A DNA stretch of 64,000 nt from an uncultured Lachnospiraceae bacterium (GCA_910583965.1 CAJUAE010000004.1:27250-91249), one strand, 5' to 3'. Counted from the stretch's first letter, positions 8,137 through 18,171 are shown. Notes: generated by a model not told the origin, from the letters alone. Numbers and translations are program-made.

Positions 8137-9516
8137 CTAGATTCCAAGAAGACTTTCACCGATTTTTACAACATCTCCAGCCCCCATAGTTATCAACAAA
8201 TCGCCGTTGATACAATTTTTTAATAAAAAATTTTCTATGTCGTCAAAATTTTGAAAATAATAGCATTCTTTTCCAAGTTTTTCCAACTCATGCAAAAGGT
8301 CTACAGAGCTGATACCAACTGTGTTTTTCTCGCGTGCGGCGTAAATGTCGGTCAACACGATTTTGTCCGCAAGGGAAAGTGCTTGGGCAAATTCTTTTAG
8401 AAATGTTTTTGTGCGCGTGTAAGTATGGGGTTGAAAGACACACCATAATGTTTGATGTGGATAATTCGCCGCTGCTTTCAGTGTGGCAGTAATTTCGGTT
8501 GGGTGATGGGCATAGTCATCAAGAATCTGGATGCCGGCGATTTCTCCTTTGTGTTCAAAGCGTCTTTCAGTGCCTGAGAAGGAAGCAAGGGTATCACATA
8601 CGATAGCAAAGTCAATTCCAAGTAAATCTGTCAAAGCAATAACAGAAAGAGAGTTGAGAATATTGTGTTCCCCGACAACGCTAAGTTTTACAGTGCCGCA
8701 GTTTTGACCTTTTTTGATAAGCGTATAGGAAGCGCATCCAAATGCGTCAAATGTGACATCTGTATAATTATAGTCTGCTGTAGCGTCCGTACCAAAAGTG
8801 ATGATTTTGCAAGGAAGTCCTTCGACAAACTGTTCCATATGGTCGATATTTTGATTGATAATAAGATAGCCGTCTTCCGGTAAAATTTCAGAAAATTTTC
8901 GGAAGGAATGGCGAATGTCATCAATATCTCGGAAAAAGTCTAAATGATCTTCTTCAATATTGAGAATAATGCTAATATGGGGAAAGAAGCTCAAAAAGGA
9001 GTTGGTGTACTCACATGCCTCCGTCACAAAATAATCAGATTTGCCAACACGAATATTGCCGTTGATGGATTTTAGAATACCACCAATAGAAAGAGTGGGA
9101 TCGGTGCCAGCGGCCAGAAGTACTTCGGAAATCATGGATGTGGTGGTAGTTTTTCCATGTGTGCCACTGACTGCGATGGGTGTCTTATAATTTTTCATAA
9201 TCTGGCCAAGCAAATCCGCCCGTGTCATAAGTGGAATCTTTTTTTCTAAGGCAGCACAATACTCTGGATTGTTCTGTGCAATCGCAGCCGTGTACACCAC
9301 CAGATCAATCGAATCATTGATATTGCTCGCCATCTGCGGATAATTGATTTTTGCGCCCATAGAGACAAGGTGTTGTGTGAGAGGGGATTTTTTTTGGTCC
9401 GATCCACTCACAGTGAAACCTGCTTCAATTAAAATTTGGGCAAGTCCAGACATGCTGATTCCTCCAATTCCAATAAAGTGGACATGAATAGGACTGTTAA
9501 AATTTATCTGGTACAT
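8137..9516 (-). CDS. murC: UDP-N-acetylmuramate--L-alanine ligase
   Basis: This 459-residue enzyme adds the first amino acid to UDP-MurNAc in cytoplasmic peptidoglycan precursor synthesis. It has the N-terminal HFIGIGGISMSGLA nucleotide-sugar motif (about 13-26), the ATP-binding SGTHGKTTTT (117-126), and downstream EACEY and the HHPTEI region typical of MurC. The length is usual. Start ATG 9514-9516 (MYQINF) follows AAAGGA; the longer frame from 9561 has no site. It stands alone on the minus strand, separate from any mur cluster. A hairpin lies just beyond its stop codon. Confidence 0.95.
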   Translation of the reverse strand: MYQINFNSPIHVHFIGIGGISMSGLAQILIEAGFTVSGSDQKKSPLTQHLVSMGAKINYPQMASNINDSIDLVVYTAAIAQNNPEYCAALEKKIPLMTRADLLGQIMKNYKTPIAVSGTHGKTTTTSMISEVLLAAGTDPTLSIGGILKSINGNIRVGKSDYFVTEACEYTNSFLSFFPHISIILNIEEDHLDFFRDIDDIRHSFRKFSEILPEDGYLIINQNIDHMEQFVEGLPCKIITFGTDATADYNYTDVTFDAFGCASYTLIKKGQNCGTVKLSVVGEHNILNSLSVIALTDLLGIDFAIVCDTLASFSGTERRFEHKGEIAGIQILDDYAHHPTEITATLKAAANYPHQTLWCVFQPHTYTRTKTFLKEFAQALSLADKIVLTDIYAAREKNTVGISSVDLLHELEKLGKECYYFQNFDDIENFLLKNCINGDLLITMGAGDVVKIGESLLGI

Positions 9517-9849
9517 CTTGTTGTTTTCCTTTCTAAAATAAGATGATATATTATCTATCATACACCTCGCAAGGTGACATTTCCATAAAAAAATAGAAAT
9601 CTACCATAATTCTATGAAATCGCCAAAAGAAATAGTATTTGCCAGATTAAGCAAAAAATAAAAATTTTATTAAATAAATTTTACTTTCTAGGTTAAGCTT
9701 TCTAATTTCCAACCGATATAAGTTATGTATACTAAAAAAATGTATAGAAATCTAATAGGAATGATGCTAAAGTTGTTCCCTTTAACGAAAATGTATGTTA
9801 TAATATATTAGGGTCTGAAACCCAGTATTATGTAAGTAGGGGTGACAAC
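9517..9849 (+). promoter_or_regulatory. Divergent murC/glgC spacer with probable glgC promoter
   Basis: This 333-base AT-rich spacer separates the divergent murC and glgC genes and contains no gene. TATAAT at 9799-9804, about 45 bases before the glgC start, is a good -10 element. A clear -35 at standard spacing is not seen: the nearest, TTGTTC at 9773-9778, leaves a 20-base gap. Confidence 0.35.
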
Positions 9850-11118
9850 ATGATTAAAAAAGAAATGATAGCCATGCTTTTAGCAGGTGGACAGGGTTCA
9901 AGACTGGGTGTCCTGACATCGAAAATGGCAAAACCGGCCGTTGCTTTTGGCGGAAAGTATCGTATTATTGATTTCCCGCTCAGCAATTGTATTAATTCCG
10001 GTATCGACACAGTCGGGGTGCTTACACAGTATCAGCCACTCAAGCTGAACACACATATCGGTATCGGTATTCCTTGGGATCTGGACCGTAATGTCGGTGG
10101 CGTGACCGTATTACCACCCTATGAAAAGAGCAGCGAGAGTGAATGGTACACTGGAACTGCCAATGCGATTTTCCAGAATCTTGAATATATGGAAAATTAC
10201 AATCCAGATTATGTATTGATTCTTTCCGGGGATCATATCTATAAGATGGATTATGAAGTGATGCTAGATTTCCACAAAGAGAGTGGTTCGGAAGTCACAA
10301 TTGCATCGATGCCTGTTCCGATTGAAGAAGCGAAGCGGTTCGGCATTGTGATTACAGACGAGAACAAAAAAATTATTGATTTTGAGGAGAAACCTGAGAA
10401 CCCTAGAAGTAATCTGGCTTCCATGGGAATTTACATATTTAACTGGAAAGTACTAAAGGAAGCATTGATTGCAAAAGCAGACCAGCCAGCATTAGATTTT
10501 GGAAAACATGTCATTCCGTACTGTTATGAGAAGGGGTGCCCAATGTACTCCTATGAATTTAATGGATACTGGAAGGATGTTGGAACGCTAAGTTCTTATT
10601 GGGAAGCGAATATGGAGCTGATAGACATTGTGCCAGAGTTCAACCTCTATGAAGAATACTGGAAGATTTATACAAAGAGTGAGATTTTGCCACCACAGTA
10701 TCTTGCATCGGACAGCGTTGTGGAGCGAAGCATTATCGGTGAGGGTTCGGAAATATATGGACAAGTTTACAATTCTGTGATTGGATGTGGTGTTATTATC
10801 GGTGAGGGAACTGTTGTGCGCAACTCTATCATTATGAACCAAGCGCAGATTGGCGATCGCTGCACCATTGAGAAAGCAATTATAGATGAATATTCGCAGG
10901 TTGGAAGCAATACACAGCTTGGAACGCTTGCAGAAAAAGAAAATGATACAAGACCTGATATCTACAATAGTGGACTGGTTACAGTCGGTGAGAAATCCAT
11001 CGTTCCTGCCAATGTTAAAATTGGCAAGAATACTGTCGTCTTTGGGGAAACCACAACTTCAGATTATCCGAATGGTGTATTAGATAGTGGTAAGACATTG
11101 ATAAAGGTGGGTGAGTGA
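9850..11118 (+). CDS. glgC: Glucose-1-phosphate adenylyltransferase, catalytic subunit (copy 1)
   Basis: The enzyme makes ADP-glucose from glucose 1-phosphate and ATP, the committed step of bacterial glycogen synthesis. The 422-residue protein has the N-terminal pyrophosphorylase motif [10 protein letters not shown], the [15 protein letters not shown] segment, [10 protein letters not shown], the sugar-phosphate region FEEKP, and a C-terminal left-handed beta-helix made of hexapeptide repeats. GGGGTG precedes the ATG. It overlaps or abuts glgD and so is co-transcribed with it. Clostridial GlgC usually works as a hetero-oligomer with GlgD. A second glgC lies at 51.6 kb; this copy is about 20 residues longer. 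Confidence 0.93.
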   Translation: MIKKEMIAMLLAGGQGSRLGVLTSKMAKPAVAFGGKYRIIDFPLSNCINSGIDTVGVLTQYQPLKLNTHIGIGIPWDLDRNVGGVTVLPPYEKSSESEWYTGTANAIFQNLEYMENYNPDYVLILSGDHIYKMDYEVMLDFHKESGSEVTIASMPVPIEEAKRFGIVITDENKKIIDFEEKPENPRSNLASMGIYIFNWKVLKEALIAKADQPALDFGKHVIPYCYEKGCPMYSYEFNGYWKDVGTLSSYWEANMELIDIVPEFNLYEEYWKIYTKSEILPPQYLASDSVVERSIIGEGSEIYGQVYNSVIGCGVIIGEGTVVRNSIIMNQAQIGDRCTIEKAIIDEYSQVGSNTQLGTLAEKENDTRPDIYNSGLVTVGEKSIVPANVKIGKNTVVFGETTTSDYPNGVLDSGKTLIKVGE

Positions 11119-11119
11119 T

Positions 11120-12238
11120 ATGAGAGCATTAGGTATTGTATTAGCAGGCGGAAACAGCCGAAAGATGGGAGAGCTTTCACACAAGAGAGCAATTTCAGCT
11201 ATGCCAATCGCAGGCAGTTATCGAAGCATTGATTTTGTATTGAGTAATATGTCCAATTCACACATCCAGAAGGTTGCGGTAATCACACAATATAATTCCA
11301 GAAGCCTTCATGAACATTTAAGTTCATCCAAGTGGTGGGATTTTGGACGAAAACAAGGAGGTTTATATACCTTTACACCGACGGTCACACCAGACAATAG
11401 CAATTGGTATCAGGGGACTGCGGATAGTATTTATCAAAATCTCTTATTTTTAAAAAGAAGTCATGAACCATATGTAGTTATCGCTACGGGCGATTGTGTC
11501 TACAAGATGGATTTCAATAAAGTTTTGGAGTACCATATCGCAAAAAAGGCAGATATCACAGTCGTTGTGAAAGAGATGTCAGACAATGCAGATGTGGACC
11601 GTTACGGCGTTGTCAGAATGAATGATGATGGCCGAATAGAGGAGTTCGAGGAGAAGCCTATGGTGGCTAAGTCAAAGACTGTGTCTTGTGGTATTTATGT
11701 GATTCGACGCAGACAGCTCATCGAACTGATTGAAAAGAGCGCTGAGGAGGGAAGGCACGATCTTGTGCAGGATATCCTAATACGCTATAAAGATGTTAAG
11801 AGAATATACGGGTATAGGATTGAGTCATACTGGAGAAATATCGCAACAGTCGAGGACTATTATGGCACAAATATGGATTTTCTCAAGAAAGAGATTCGCG
11901 ACTATTTCTTCAAACAGTATCCAGACGTATATTCTAAAGTTGACGATTTGCCGCCAGCGAAATATAACCCGGGGGCGCATGTCAGGAATAGCCTGATATC
12001 GAGTGGTTGTATTATCAATGGAACGGTTGAGAATTCTGTTCTGTTCAAGGAGGTTTTCGTCGGCAACAACTGCACTATTAAAAACTCCATCATTCTAAAC
12101 GATGTGTATCTTGGCGATAACACCCACATTGAAAACTGTATTGTAGAAAGCCGCGATACAATTCGAGCAAACTCGCATCATGTCGGCGAGACAGGCATCA
12201 AGGTTGTGGTGGAGAAAAACGAAAGGTATGTTCTTTAA
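11120..12238 (+). CDS. glgD: Glucose-1-phosphate adenylyltransferase, GlgD subunit (copy 1)
   Basis: This 372-residue protein is related to GlgC but is the regulatory-type GlgD subunit found in Firmicutes. It keeps an N-terminal LAGGNSRKMG but replaces the basic ATP-site residues, and has KRAISAMPIAGSYRSIDF and a C-terminal beta-helix. Start ATG 11120 lies just after the glgC stop (TGA 11116-11118), with GGTGGG about 8 bases upstream; a GTG at 11111 would overlap glgC by 8 bases. It should form a complex with GlgC to control ADP-glucose supply. spoVG follows after 35 bases. Confidence 0.9.
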   Translation: MRALGIVLAGGNSRKMGELSHKRAISAMPIAGSYRSIDFVLSNMSNSHIQKVAVITQYNSRSLHEHLSSSKWWDFGRKQGGLYTFTPTVTPDNSNWYQGTADSIYQNLLFLKRSHEPYVVIATGDCVYKMDFNKVLEYHIAKKADITVVVKEMSDNADVDRYGVVRMNDDGRIEEFEEKPMVAKSKTVSCGIYVIRRRQLIELIEKSAEEGRHDLVQDILIRYKDVKRIYGYRIESYWRNIATVEDYYGTNMDFLKKEIRDYFFKQYPDVYSKVDDLPPAKYNPGAHVRNSLISSGCIINGTVENSVLFKEVFVGNNCTIKNSIILNDVYLGDNTHIENCIVESRDTIRANSHHVGETGIKVVVEKNERYVL

Positions 12239-12273
12239 AATGAATCAACGACTTGCAAAAGGGGGACAAAAGA

Positions 12274-12555
12274 ATGAGAATAACAGATGTTCGCGTTCGT
12301 AAAATCACAAAAGAGGGAAAAATGAAAGCAGTAGTTTCGATTACACTTGACGATGAATTTGTGGTTCATGACATTAAGGTAATCGAGGGTGAGAAAGGAC
12401 TTTTTATTGCAATGCCAAGCAAGAAGTCTGCTGATGGAGAGTACAGAGATATTGCACATCCAATCAATTCAAACACAAGAGACACAATCCAGAAAACGAT
12501 TCTTGAAAGTTATGAGAAAGCGCTCTTAGAGCCAGATGAGGAATCTGCTTCTTAG
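12274..12555 (+). CDS. spoVG: SpoVG RNA-binding regulator
   Basis: This 93-residue protein has the SpoVG signature [11 protein letters not shown] at the N terminus, [14 protein letters not shown], and FIAMPSKK followed by FxD-like DIAHPIN. SpoVG is a small nucleic-acid-binding regulator tied to sporulation and septum control in Bacillus, and to wider regulation elsewhere. ATG 12274 is chosen because a GGGGG-rich site lies 8 bases upstream; a frame opening at 12253 adds seven residues without a site. The 35-base gap after glgD and a terminator after spoVG suggest a glgC-glgD-spoVG transcript. Confidence 0.93.
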   Translation: MRITDVRVRKITKEGKMKAVVSITLDDEFVVHDIKVIEGEKGLFIAMPSKKSADGEYRDIAHPINSNTRDTIQKTILESYEKALLEPDEESAS

Positions 12556-12585
12556 GATATTATGAATAAAATGTGGGTAGGAAAG

Positions 12586-12613
12586 CCATCCGTTCGCAGC
12601 GGGTGGTTTTTTT
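12586..12613 (+). terminator. Intrinsic terminator after spoVG
   Basis: CCATCCG and CGGGTGG (with one G-T pair) form a stem at 12586-12606, followed by a run of seven T. Confidence 0.8.
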
Positions 12614-12722
12614 ATGCACAGACCCATGCAGAGGAAATAAGCCGCTAAGGCGGCGCACGGGTCGCGCGGCGAGTAGGGGAAGCAACCTTCCCTACTCGAT
12701 TATTACAGACACAGACACCCAC
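12614..12722 (+). repeat. Family A dispersed repeat, copy 2 (most regular)
   Basis: It begins directly after the terminator T run and has the fullest arrangement: TGCACAGACCCATGCAGAGG, a GCCGCTAAGGCGGC hairpin, GGGTCGCGCGG, then the core CGAGTAGGGGAAG / CTTCCCTACTCG and a closing ACAGACACAGAC. Confidence 0.75.
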
Positions 12723-12823
12723 TAGCTTTTTTCTATGTTCGGGTTGAAAATAGACCATATGTATGGTATGCTGTTTTTATAAAAAGATGTTGTTTTTGGA
12801 GATAGATGTTGGAGGTGGGGGAC

Positions 12824-13417
12824 ATGTACCAAGAAACAGAAAAATTTAAAAAGTGTGGAAAACTTTTTTGGCCTCTTGTTATTGGAGCAGTGTTGTTACC
12901 GTTTTTGCTCTCGTTAATCAAAGAACTTTCAGGAGGAGCGTTTCAGATAAGCTCCTTTTTGACACTTGCTGTAGTGTTAATGATTTTTGTGGTTATAGCA
13001 TTTGTTATGATCCTTGGAAATGGAATGATTCTTTCTTCTTTTGTTGGGCGTACTGCAAGCGGTGTGAATACATTGCCATATCATTTTCGGCAAACTTATG
13101 AAGATGATGTATTACATAATAGGCTTTATATTGATACAGACAATGGGGTGATTGGTTACATCTCCAAATATAATCCATTTCAGATTCAGATTTTTAACGC
13201 TTCTCGTATCGATCAAATGAAAACGGTTACTTCGTCAACGCGCGGAATAAGTTTTGTTTTTTATATTGATGGAAAGAAAATTAAAATGTATACATTAATG
13301 GCAGAACATGTTATGTATAAAAATTCTGCGGAAGCAAAAGAAGCCATGGCGGAAGCGGACAAGTATGTCACGTACTTGCAAGAGGCAAAGCGGGTGGCAG
13401 AACAGAGAAGACGATAG
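12824..13417 (+). CDS. Conserved membrane protein of unknown function
   Basis: I do not recognise this 197-residue protein. Two hydrophobic helices (about residues 17-35 and 42-67) are followed by a predicted cytoplasmic domain of about 120 residues. That domain resembles a small beta-rich fold (RLYIDTDNGVIGYISKYNPFQIQIFNASRID) and ends in a charged helix rich in Glu, Lys and Arg. ATG 12824 has an exceptionally strong purine-rich site, GGAGGTGGGGG, just upstream. It is flanked by family A repeats on both sides and ends in a strong terminator, so it is probably a single-gene unit. Confidence 0.75.
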   Translation: MYQETEKFKKCGKLFWPLVIGAVLLPFLLSLIKELSGGAFQISSFLTLAVVLMIFVVIAFVMILGNGMILSSFVGRTASGVNTLPYHFRQTYEDDVLHNRLYIDTDNGVIGYISKYNPFQIQIFNASRIDQMKTVTSSTRGISFVFYIDGKKIKMYTLMAEHVMYKNSAEAKEAMAEADKYVTYLQEAKRVAEQRRR

Positions 13418-13440
13418 TGAATATCTAAGACAAAATGAGC

Positions 13441-13479
13441 GTGGAGAAAATACTTTCAGGCAGTATTCTCCACTTTTTT
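13441..13479 (+). terminator. Intrinsic terminator after the membrane protein gene
   Basis: GTGGAGAAaATACT pairs with AGTATTCTCCAC (one bulged base) and is followed by seven T. Confidence 0.85.
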
Positions 13480-13760
13480 ATGCGCACGGGTACAAAGAGG
13501 AAATATGTAGTTAAAACTACCCGTGTCCGACGCGCGAGTAAGAAAAGATAAATCTTCTCTACTCGATTGCGCACAGACACGTCCAGTGTGCGAGTAGGGA
13601 AGGAACCTTTTTTATTGATTGTGCAGACCTGTACAGAGGAAGTATACCGCTAAGATAGCACATGGGTCGCGCGGAAAACAGAGAAAGATAAATCTTTTTT
13701 ATTTGATTATGTACGTCGACGCAGAGGAAATATGCCATTGTGTTGACAGATCAGAGAATA
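13480..13760 (+). repeat. Family A repeat, copy 3: three degenerate units in tandem
   Basis: Directly after the terminator, TGCGCACGGG starts a unit whose core lies at 13535-13565 (CGAGTAAGAAAAGAT / ATCTTCTCTACTCG). A shortened unit follows at about 13566-13620 (TGCGAGTAGGGAAGG). A decayed third unit at 13621-13760 has AGAGGAAGTATACCGCTAAG, GGGTCGCGCGG, and a mutated core. This fills the 401-base spacer upstream of 13819; no gene is seen in it. Confidence 0.65.
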
Positions 13761-13818
13761 AATAAGCCGTGAAAGCGATATAGTAAAACAATTGTTAGAA
13801 AATGAGGTGTGGTAGAAA

Positions 13819-13998
13819 ATGGAAAGTTCAAATTGTGATACTTGTGCATATAATGTATATGACGAGGAAGATACATGTTATTATTGTGAGATTAACATGG
13901 ATGAAGATGATATGATTCGCGTTGTACAAGGACATTATAAAAACTGTCCTTACTACAGAAATGGTGATGAATATGCAGTGGTTAAAAAACAAATTTAA
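13819..13998 (+). CDS. Small DUF6472-like cysteine-rich protein (59 aa)
   Basis: The 59-residue product begins MESSNCDTCAYNVYDEEDTC and ends near CPYYRNGDEYAVVKKQ. Cysteines at 6, 9, 20 and 23 plus one at 43 suggest a small metal-binding module. The pattern CDxCxYxxYDEE...LDEDDM...CPYxRxGDEY matches small proteins of unknown function widespread in Lachnospiraceae (I believe DUF6472). A GAGGTG site lies just over ten bases upstream of the ATG. Its end overlaps a longer, unlikely extension of pth, and it probably heads the pth-mfd operon. Function unknown. Confidence 0.75.
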   Translation: MESSNCDTCAYNVYDEEDTCYYCEINMDEDDMIRVVQGHYKNCPYYRNGDEYAVVKKQI

Positions 13999-14053
13999 GC
14001 GTTTTAGCAGATTGCAAGACAAAGAGACAGAGATACAAGAACGGAGAATGAAG

Positions 14054-14632
14054 ATGGTGATTATAGCAGGGCTTGGAAACCCTACAAAAGAGTATGAAAA
14101 TACACGACATAATATTGGATTTATGGCAATAGATGCGCTTGCGGACAAGTATAATATCCATGTAATGGATTGTAAACACAAGGCACTAATTGGAAAAGGG
14201 ATTATAGGGGGCACTAAAGTTATATTGGCGAAGCCGCTTACTTATATGAATCTGAGTGGTGAGGCAATTCGTGCCATAGTAGACTATTATAAGGTGGACC
14301 CAACAAGTGAGTTGATTGTGATTTATGATGATATTAGCCTTGATGTAGGGCAGTTGCGCATTCGCAAGAAGGGCAGTGCAGGCGGACACAATGGCATTAA
14401 AAATATTATTGCGCATTTGGGTGATGACACTTTTTTGCGCATTAAGATTGGTGTGGGGGAGAAACCGAAAGGATATGACTTGGCAGATTATGTACTAGAG
14501 AATTTTAGCAAAGAAGATTTGGAAGTGATGAGAGAGAGCCTTGAAAAAGTGGATGGAGCAGTTAACCTAATGTTGGAGGACAAGGTTGACGCAGCGATGA
14601 ATGAATATAATAAAAAGTCAAAAGGTGAGTAG
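14054..14632 (+). CDS. pth: Peptidyl-tRNA hydrolase
   Basis: The enzyme releases tRNA from dropped-off peptidyl-tRNA. The 192-residue protein aligns with bacterial Pth: GLGNP (6-10), catalytic H19 in TRHNIGF, N66 in YMNLSG, D92 in YDDISLD, and GSAGGHNGIKN with N113. ATG 14054 is preferred because GGAG at 14043-14046 is seven bases away and the product starts right at the conserved MVIIAGLGNP; ATG 14048 (two residues longer) is possible. An extension back to 13922 overlaps the small upstream gene. The gap to mfd is two bases, so the two genes are co-transcribed, as in many Firmicutes. Confidence 0.95.
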   Translation: MVIIAGLGNPTKEYENTRHNIGFMAIDALADKYNIHVMDCKHKALIGKGIIGGTKVILAKPLTYMNLSGEAIRAIVDYYKVDPTSELIVIYDDISLDVGQLRIRKKGSAGGHNGIKNIIAHLGDDTFLRIKIGVGEKPKGYDLADYVLENFSKEDLEVMRESLEKVDGAVNLMLEDKVDAAMNEYNKKSKGE

Positions 14633-14634
14633 AT

Positions 14635-17600
14635 ATGAACACATTATTGGCACCGCTCAGAGAGCTTGGCGAGTACGAGGAGATTATAAGAGCATTAGAT
14701 AAAAAAAGCGGTAAAGTAAGCATTAGTGGTTGTGTGGATTCTCAAAAGCTTCATGTGATATTTGGCATGGATAAGGATTATGATGTGAAATTGATTGTGA
14801 CTTACAGCGATATTAAGGCACGAGAGCTCCTTGAAGACTGTCGTCTGTATTGTCGTGATTCTTATTTTTATCCAGCAAAAGACTTAATATTTTATCAGGC
14901 AGATGTACATGGCAATCAGCTTGCCAAAGAACGGATTGGAGTACAACGCAGGATTCTGGAGGGTAAGCCAGTTGTAATTGTCACAACTTTTGCTGCTTTG
15001 ATGGCGCATCAACTTCCACTGTCAGTAATTGAGGACAATATTATTTATATTGACAGGGATAGCATAATTGAAGAACAAGCACTTTCGCGGAAGCTTGTAG
15101 CAATGGGATATGAGAAAAATTATCAGGTGGAAGCGCCAGGACAGTTTTCCATTCGCGGTGGTATTGTTGATATTTTTGATTTGACATCAGAGAATCCTGT
15201 TCGGATTGAGTTGTGGGGAGATACAGTGGAGTCAATGCGTACCTTTGATGTGTTAAGCCAGCGTTCTATTGAGGAAAATATAACACAAGTGTCAATTTAT
15301 CCAGCAGCGGAATTAATATTGCCGCAGTCTGTGTTGGATGAGGGTTTTTACAAGATTGAGAAAGACTGTAAGGCACAGACAAAACATTTTCGAGAACAGA
15401 CAAAGCCGGAGGAGGCGCATCGGCTTGAGACAACAGTTGCGGATTTAAAAGAACAGGTGACACAATTTCAGAGTTTGGTGAATCTGGATAGTTATATTAA
15501 TTACTTTTATGAGGATACAATGTCGTTTATTGATTTATTTCAAAATCGGCGATGTTGTGTTTACCTTGATGAACCGTTGCGTATTGAGGAACATGCGAGA
15601 GCTGTGGAGTTGGAATTTCGAGAGAGCATGACAAACCGTGTGCAAAAGGGATATATTTTGCCAAAGCAGATGGAAGTGCTTTCTTCCGTACAAGAGATTT
15701 TGGCAAAATTGGAGGAGGCGCGTATTCTTGCGCTTTCCACAATGGAATTTAAGAATTTTGGCATTCGATTTTTGCAGCGTTCTGCAGTCAGTGCGAGAAC
15801 GATTTCTTCTTATAATAATAGTTTTGCAGAATTGGTAAAAGATTTAAATAATTTTAAGAAGCAAGGATATAGGGTACTTTTGTTGTCTGCGTCTGCGACG
15901 CGCGCAAAACGCCTTGCATCGGACTTGATGGATGAGGGATTGACAGCTTTTTATTCTGAGGATTCTGATAGAGCGTTACAGTCGGGAGAGATTATGACCT
16001 ATCATGGTTCAATACGAAAGGGGTTTGAGTATCCACTGTTAAAATTTGTTGTGATTTCGGAGACAGATATCTTTGGAAAGCAACAACGTAAAAAGAAGAA
16101 AAAGACTTATGAGGGGCAGAAAATTCAAAATTTCTCGGACCTTAAAGTAGGGGATTATGTGGTGCATGAAAGTCATGGTCTTGGTGTTTATAAAGGCATT
16201 GAGAAGGTTGCGGTAGACAAAGTTGTAAAGGATTATATTAAGATTGCATATCGTGATGGTGGCAATCTCTATGTTCTTGCGACGGGATTGGATGTGATTC
16301 AGAAATATGCATCTTCCGACGCAGCAAAAAAGCCAAAATTGAACAAGCTTGGCACACAGGAATGGACAAAAACCAAATCGCGGGTGAAAGCGGCTGTCAA
16401 TGAGATTGCTAAAGATTTGGTGGAACTCTATGCAATTCGCCAACAGAAGGAAGGGTTTATCTTTAGTAAGGACACAGTTTGGCAGCAGGAGTTTGAGGAA
16501 ATGTTTCCTTTTGAGGAGACAGGTGATCAGCTTCTTGCTATTGAAGCGACCAAAAATGATATGGAGAGCCCGCGTATTATGGATCGTCTCATCTGTGGTG
16601 ATGTGGGTTACGGTAAGACAGAGATTGCCATTCGCGCTGCATTTAAGGCAGTGCAAGATGGTAAACAAGTTGCGTATCTTGTTCCGACGACAATTTTGGC
16701 ACAACAGCATTACAATACCTTTGTGCAGCGCATGAAGGACTTTCCAGTGCGTGTGGAGATGATGTCACGTTTTCGGACCACGGGGGAGATTAAGAAAACA
16801 ATTGAGGACTTGAAAAAGGGATTGGTAGATATTGTAATTGGCACGCACAGATTATTATCGGCTGATGTAGTCTACAAGGATTTAGGACTTCTTGTAATTG
16901 ATGAAGAACAACGTTTTGGCGTGCGCCATAAAGAGAAAATTAAGCAAATTAAAGATGATGTGGATGTGTTGACGCTGACTGCAACACCAATACCAAGGAC
17001 GCTACATATGAGTCTGGTGGGAATTCGCGATATGAGTGTGTTGGAGGAAGCACCTGGAGAGAGACAGCCCATACAGACATATGTTATGGAGTATAATGAG
17101 GAGATGGTGCGCGAGGCAATTGTGCGTGAGTTGTCAAGACAAGGACAGGTGTATTATGTATACAATCGTGTCAACAATATTGATGAGATTACCAATTATA
17201 TTGCGCATCTTGTCCCAGAGGCAAATGTAGCATTTGCGCATGGCCAGATGAAAGAACATGAGCTTGAGAAGATTATGTTTCAGTTTATCAATGGAGAAAT
17301 TGATGTGTTAGTGGCAACCACTATTATAGAGACAGGATTGGATATTTCAAATGTCAATACAATGATTATTCATGATTCTGATGCGATGGGATTATCACAA
17401 CTCTATCAATTAAGGGGACGTGTAGGGCGTTCCAACCGCACTTCCTATGCTTTTCTAATGTACAAAAAGGACAAAATGTTAAAGGAGATTGCCGAGAAGC
17501 GGTTACAGGCAATTCGTGAGTTTACTGATTTGGGAAGTGGCTTTAAGATTGCCATGAAAGACCTTGAAATAAGGGGGGCTGGTAATCTTCTGGGGGAACG

Positions 17601-18171
17601 TCAGCATGGACATATGGAGGCAGTTGGTTATGATTTGTACTGTAAGATGCTTAATGAGGCGGTCAAAACCTTAAAAGGTATGAAGAAAATAGAGGATAAT
17701 TTTGACACATATGTTGATATGGATGTCGATGCGTTTATTCCGCCAGAGTATATTGTCAATGAGGTTCAGAAACTTGAAATCTACAAACGCATTGCAAGTC
17801 TTGAGAATGCGTCGGAATGTGATGATATGAGAAAGGAATTAAAAGACCGTTTTGGTATAATACCAAAGTCTGTTGAGAATCTAATACAGATCTCGTTAAT
17901 TCGTGTTAGGGCACATTTGCGTTACGTGACAGAGATTAAGGGAAAAATGGGGCAGATTACATTTTTTATGGAGCCTTATGCACCAGTACATGTGGAGCGC
18001 TTGCCAAAGTTGATGGCAAAATATAAAGGTTCTCTAGAATTTTCTGCAAAAGGAACACCAAATTTCGTGCTAAAATATAAAAAGTATGGTTTAATAGAGA
18101 AAGAGGCAGAATTAATGATGTCCTATACCAATAAAATGTTGGCAGACCTTGCCTTATTATATGATGCATAA
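14635..18171 (+). CDS. mfd: Transcription-repair coupling factor Mfd
   Basis: This 1178-residue ATPase removes stalled RNA polymerase at DNA lesions and recruits UvrA. The N-terminal UvrB-like region is followed by the RNA polymerase interaction domain (LKVGDYVVHESHGLGVYKG, from about residue 503). The translocase core has Walker A GDVGYGKTE (about 654-662) and the DEEQ box (about 755). Further helicase motifs (TATPIPRTL, QLRGRVGRS) and the C-terminal TRCF domain follow. The length is normal for Mfd. It starts two bases after pth with AGGTGAG upstream. No interruption was seen. Confidence 0.97.
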   Translation: MNTLLAPLRELGEYEEIIRALDKKSGKVSISGCVDSQKLHVIFGMDKDYDVKLIVTYSDIKARELLEDCRLYCRDSYFYPAKDLIFYQADVHGNQLAKERIGVQRRILEGKPVVIVTTFAALMAHQLPLSVIEDNIIYIDRDSIIEEQALSRKLVAMGYEKNYQVEAPGQFSIRGGIVDIFDLTSENPVRIELWGDTVESMRTFDVLSQRSIEENITQVSIYPAAELILPQSVLDEGFYKIEKDCKAQTKHFREQTKPEEAHRLETTVADLKEQVTQFQSLVNLDSYINYFYEDTMSFIDLFQNRRCCVYLDEPLRIEEHARAVELEFRESMTNRVQKGYILPKQMEVLSSVQEILAKLEEARILALSTMEFKNFGIRFLQRSAVSARTISSYNNSFAELVKDLNNFKKQGYRVLLLSASATRAKRLASDLMDEGLTAFYSEDSDRALQSGEIMTYHGSIRKGFEYPLLKFVVISETDIFGKQQRKKKKKTYEGQKIQNFSDLKVGDYVVHESHGLGVYKGIEKVAVDKVVKDYIKIAYRDGGNLYVLATGLDVIQKYASSDAAKKPKLNKLGTQEWTKTKSRVKAAVNEIAKDLVELYAIRQQKEGFIFSKDTVWQQEFEEMFPFEETGDQLLAIEATKNDMESPRIMDRLICGDVGYGKTEIAIRAAFKAVQDGKQVAYLVPTTILAQQHYNTFVQRMKDFPVRVEMMSRFRTTGEIKKTIEDLKKGLVDIVIGTHRLLSADVVYKDLGLLVIDEEQRFGVRHKEKIKQIKDDVDVLTLTATPIPRTLHMSLVGIRDMSVLEEAPGERQPIQTYVMEYNEEMVREAIVRELSRQGQVYYVYNRVNNIDEITNYIAHLVPEANVAFAHGQMKEHELEKIMFQFINGEIDVLVATTIIETGLDISNVNTMIIHDSDAMGLSQLYQLRGRVGRSNRTSYAFLMYKKDKMLKEIAEKRLQAIREFTDLGSGFKIAMKDLEIRGAGNLLGERQHGHMEAVGYDLYCKMLNEAVKTLKGMKKIEDNFDTYVDMDVDAFIPPEYIVNEVQKLEIYKRIASLENASECDDMRKELKDRFGIIPKSVENLIQISLIRVRAHLRYVTEIKGKMGQITFFMEPYAPVHVERLPKLMAKYKGSLEFSAKGTPNFVLKYKKYGLIEKEAELMMSYTNKMLADLALLYDA

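Noticed and set aside
16039..16710. Long 223-codon frame antisense to mfd
   Set aside because: The plus strand encodes conserved Mfd motifs throughout; the antisense frame has no homology or start signal.
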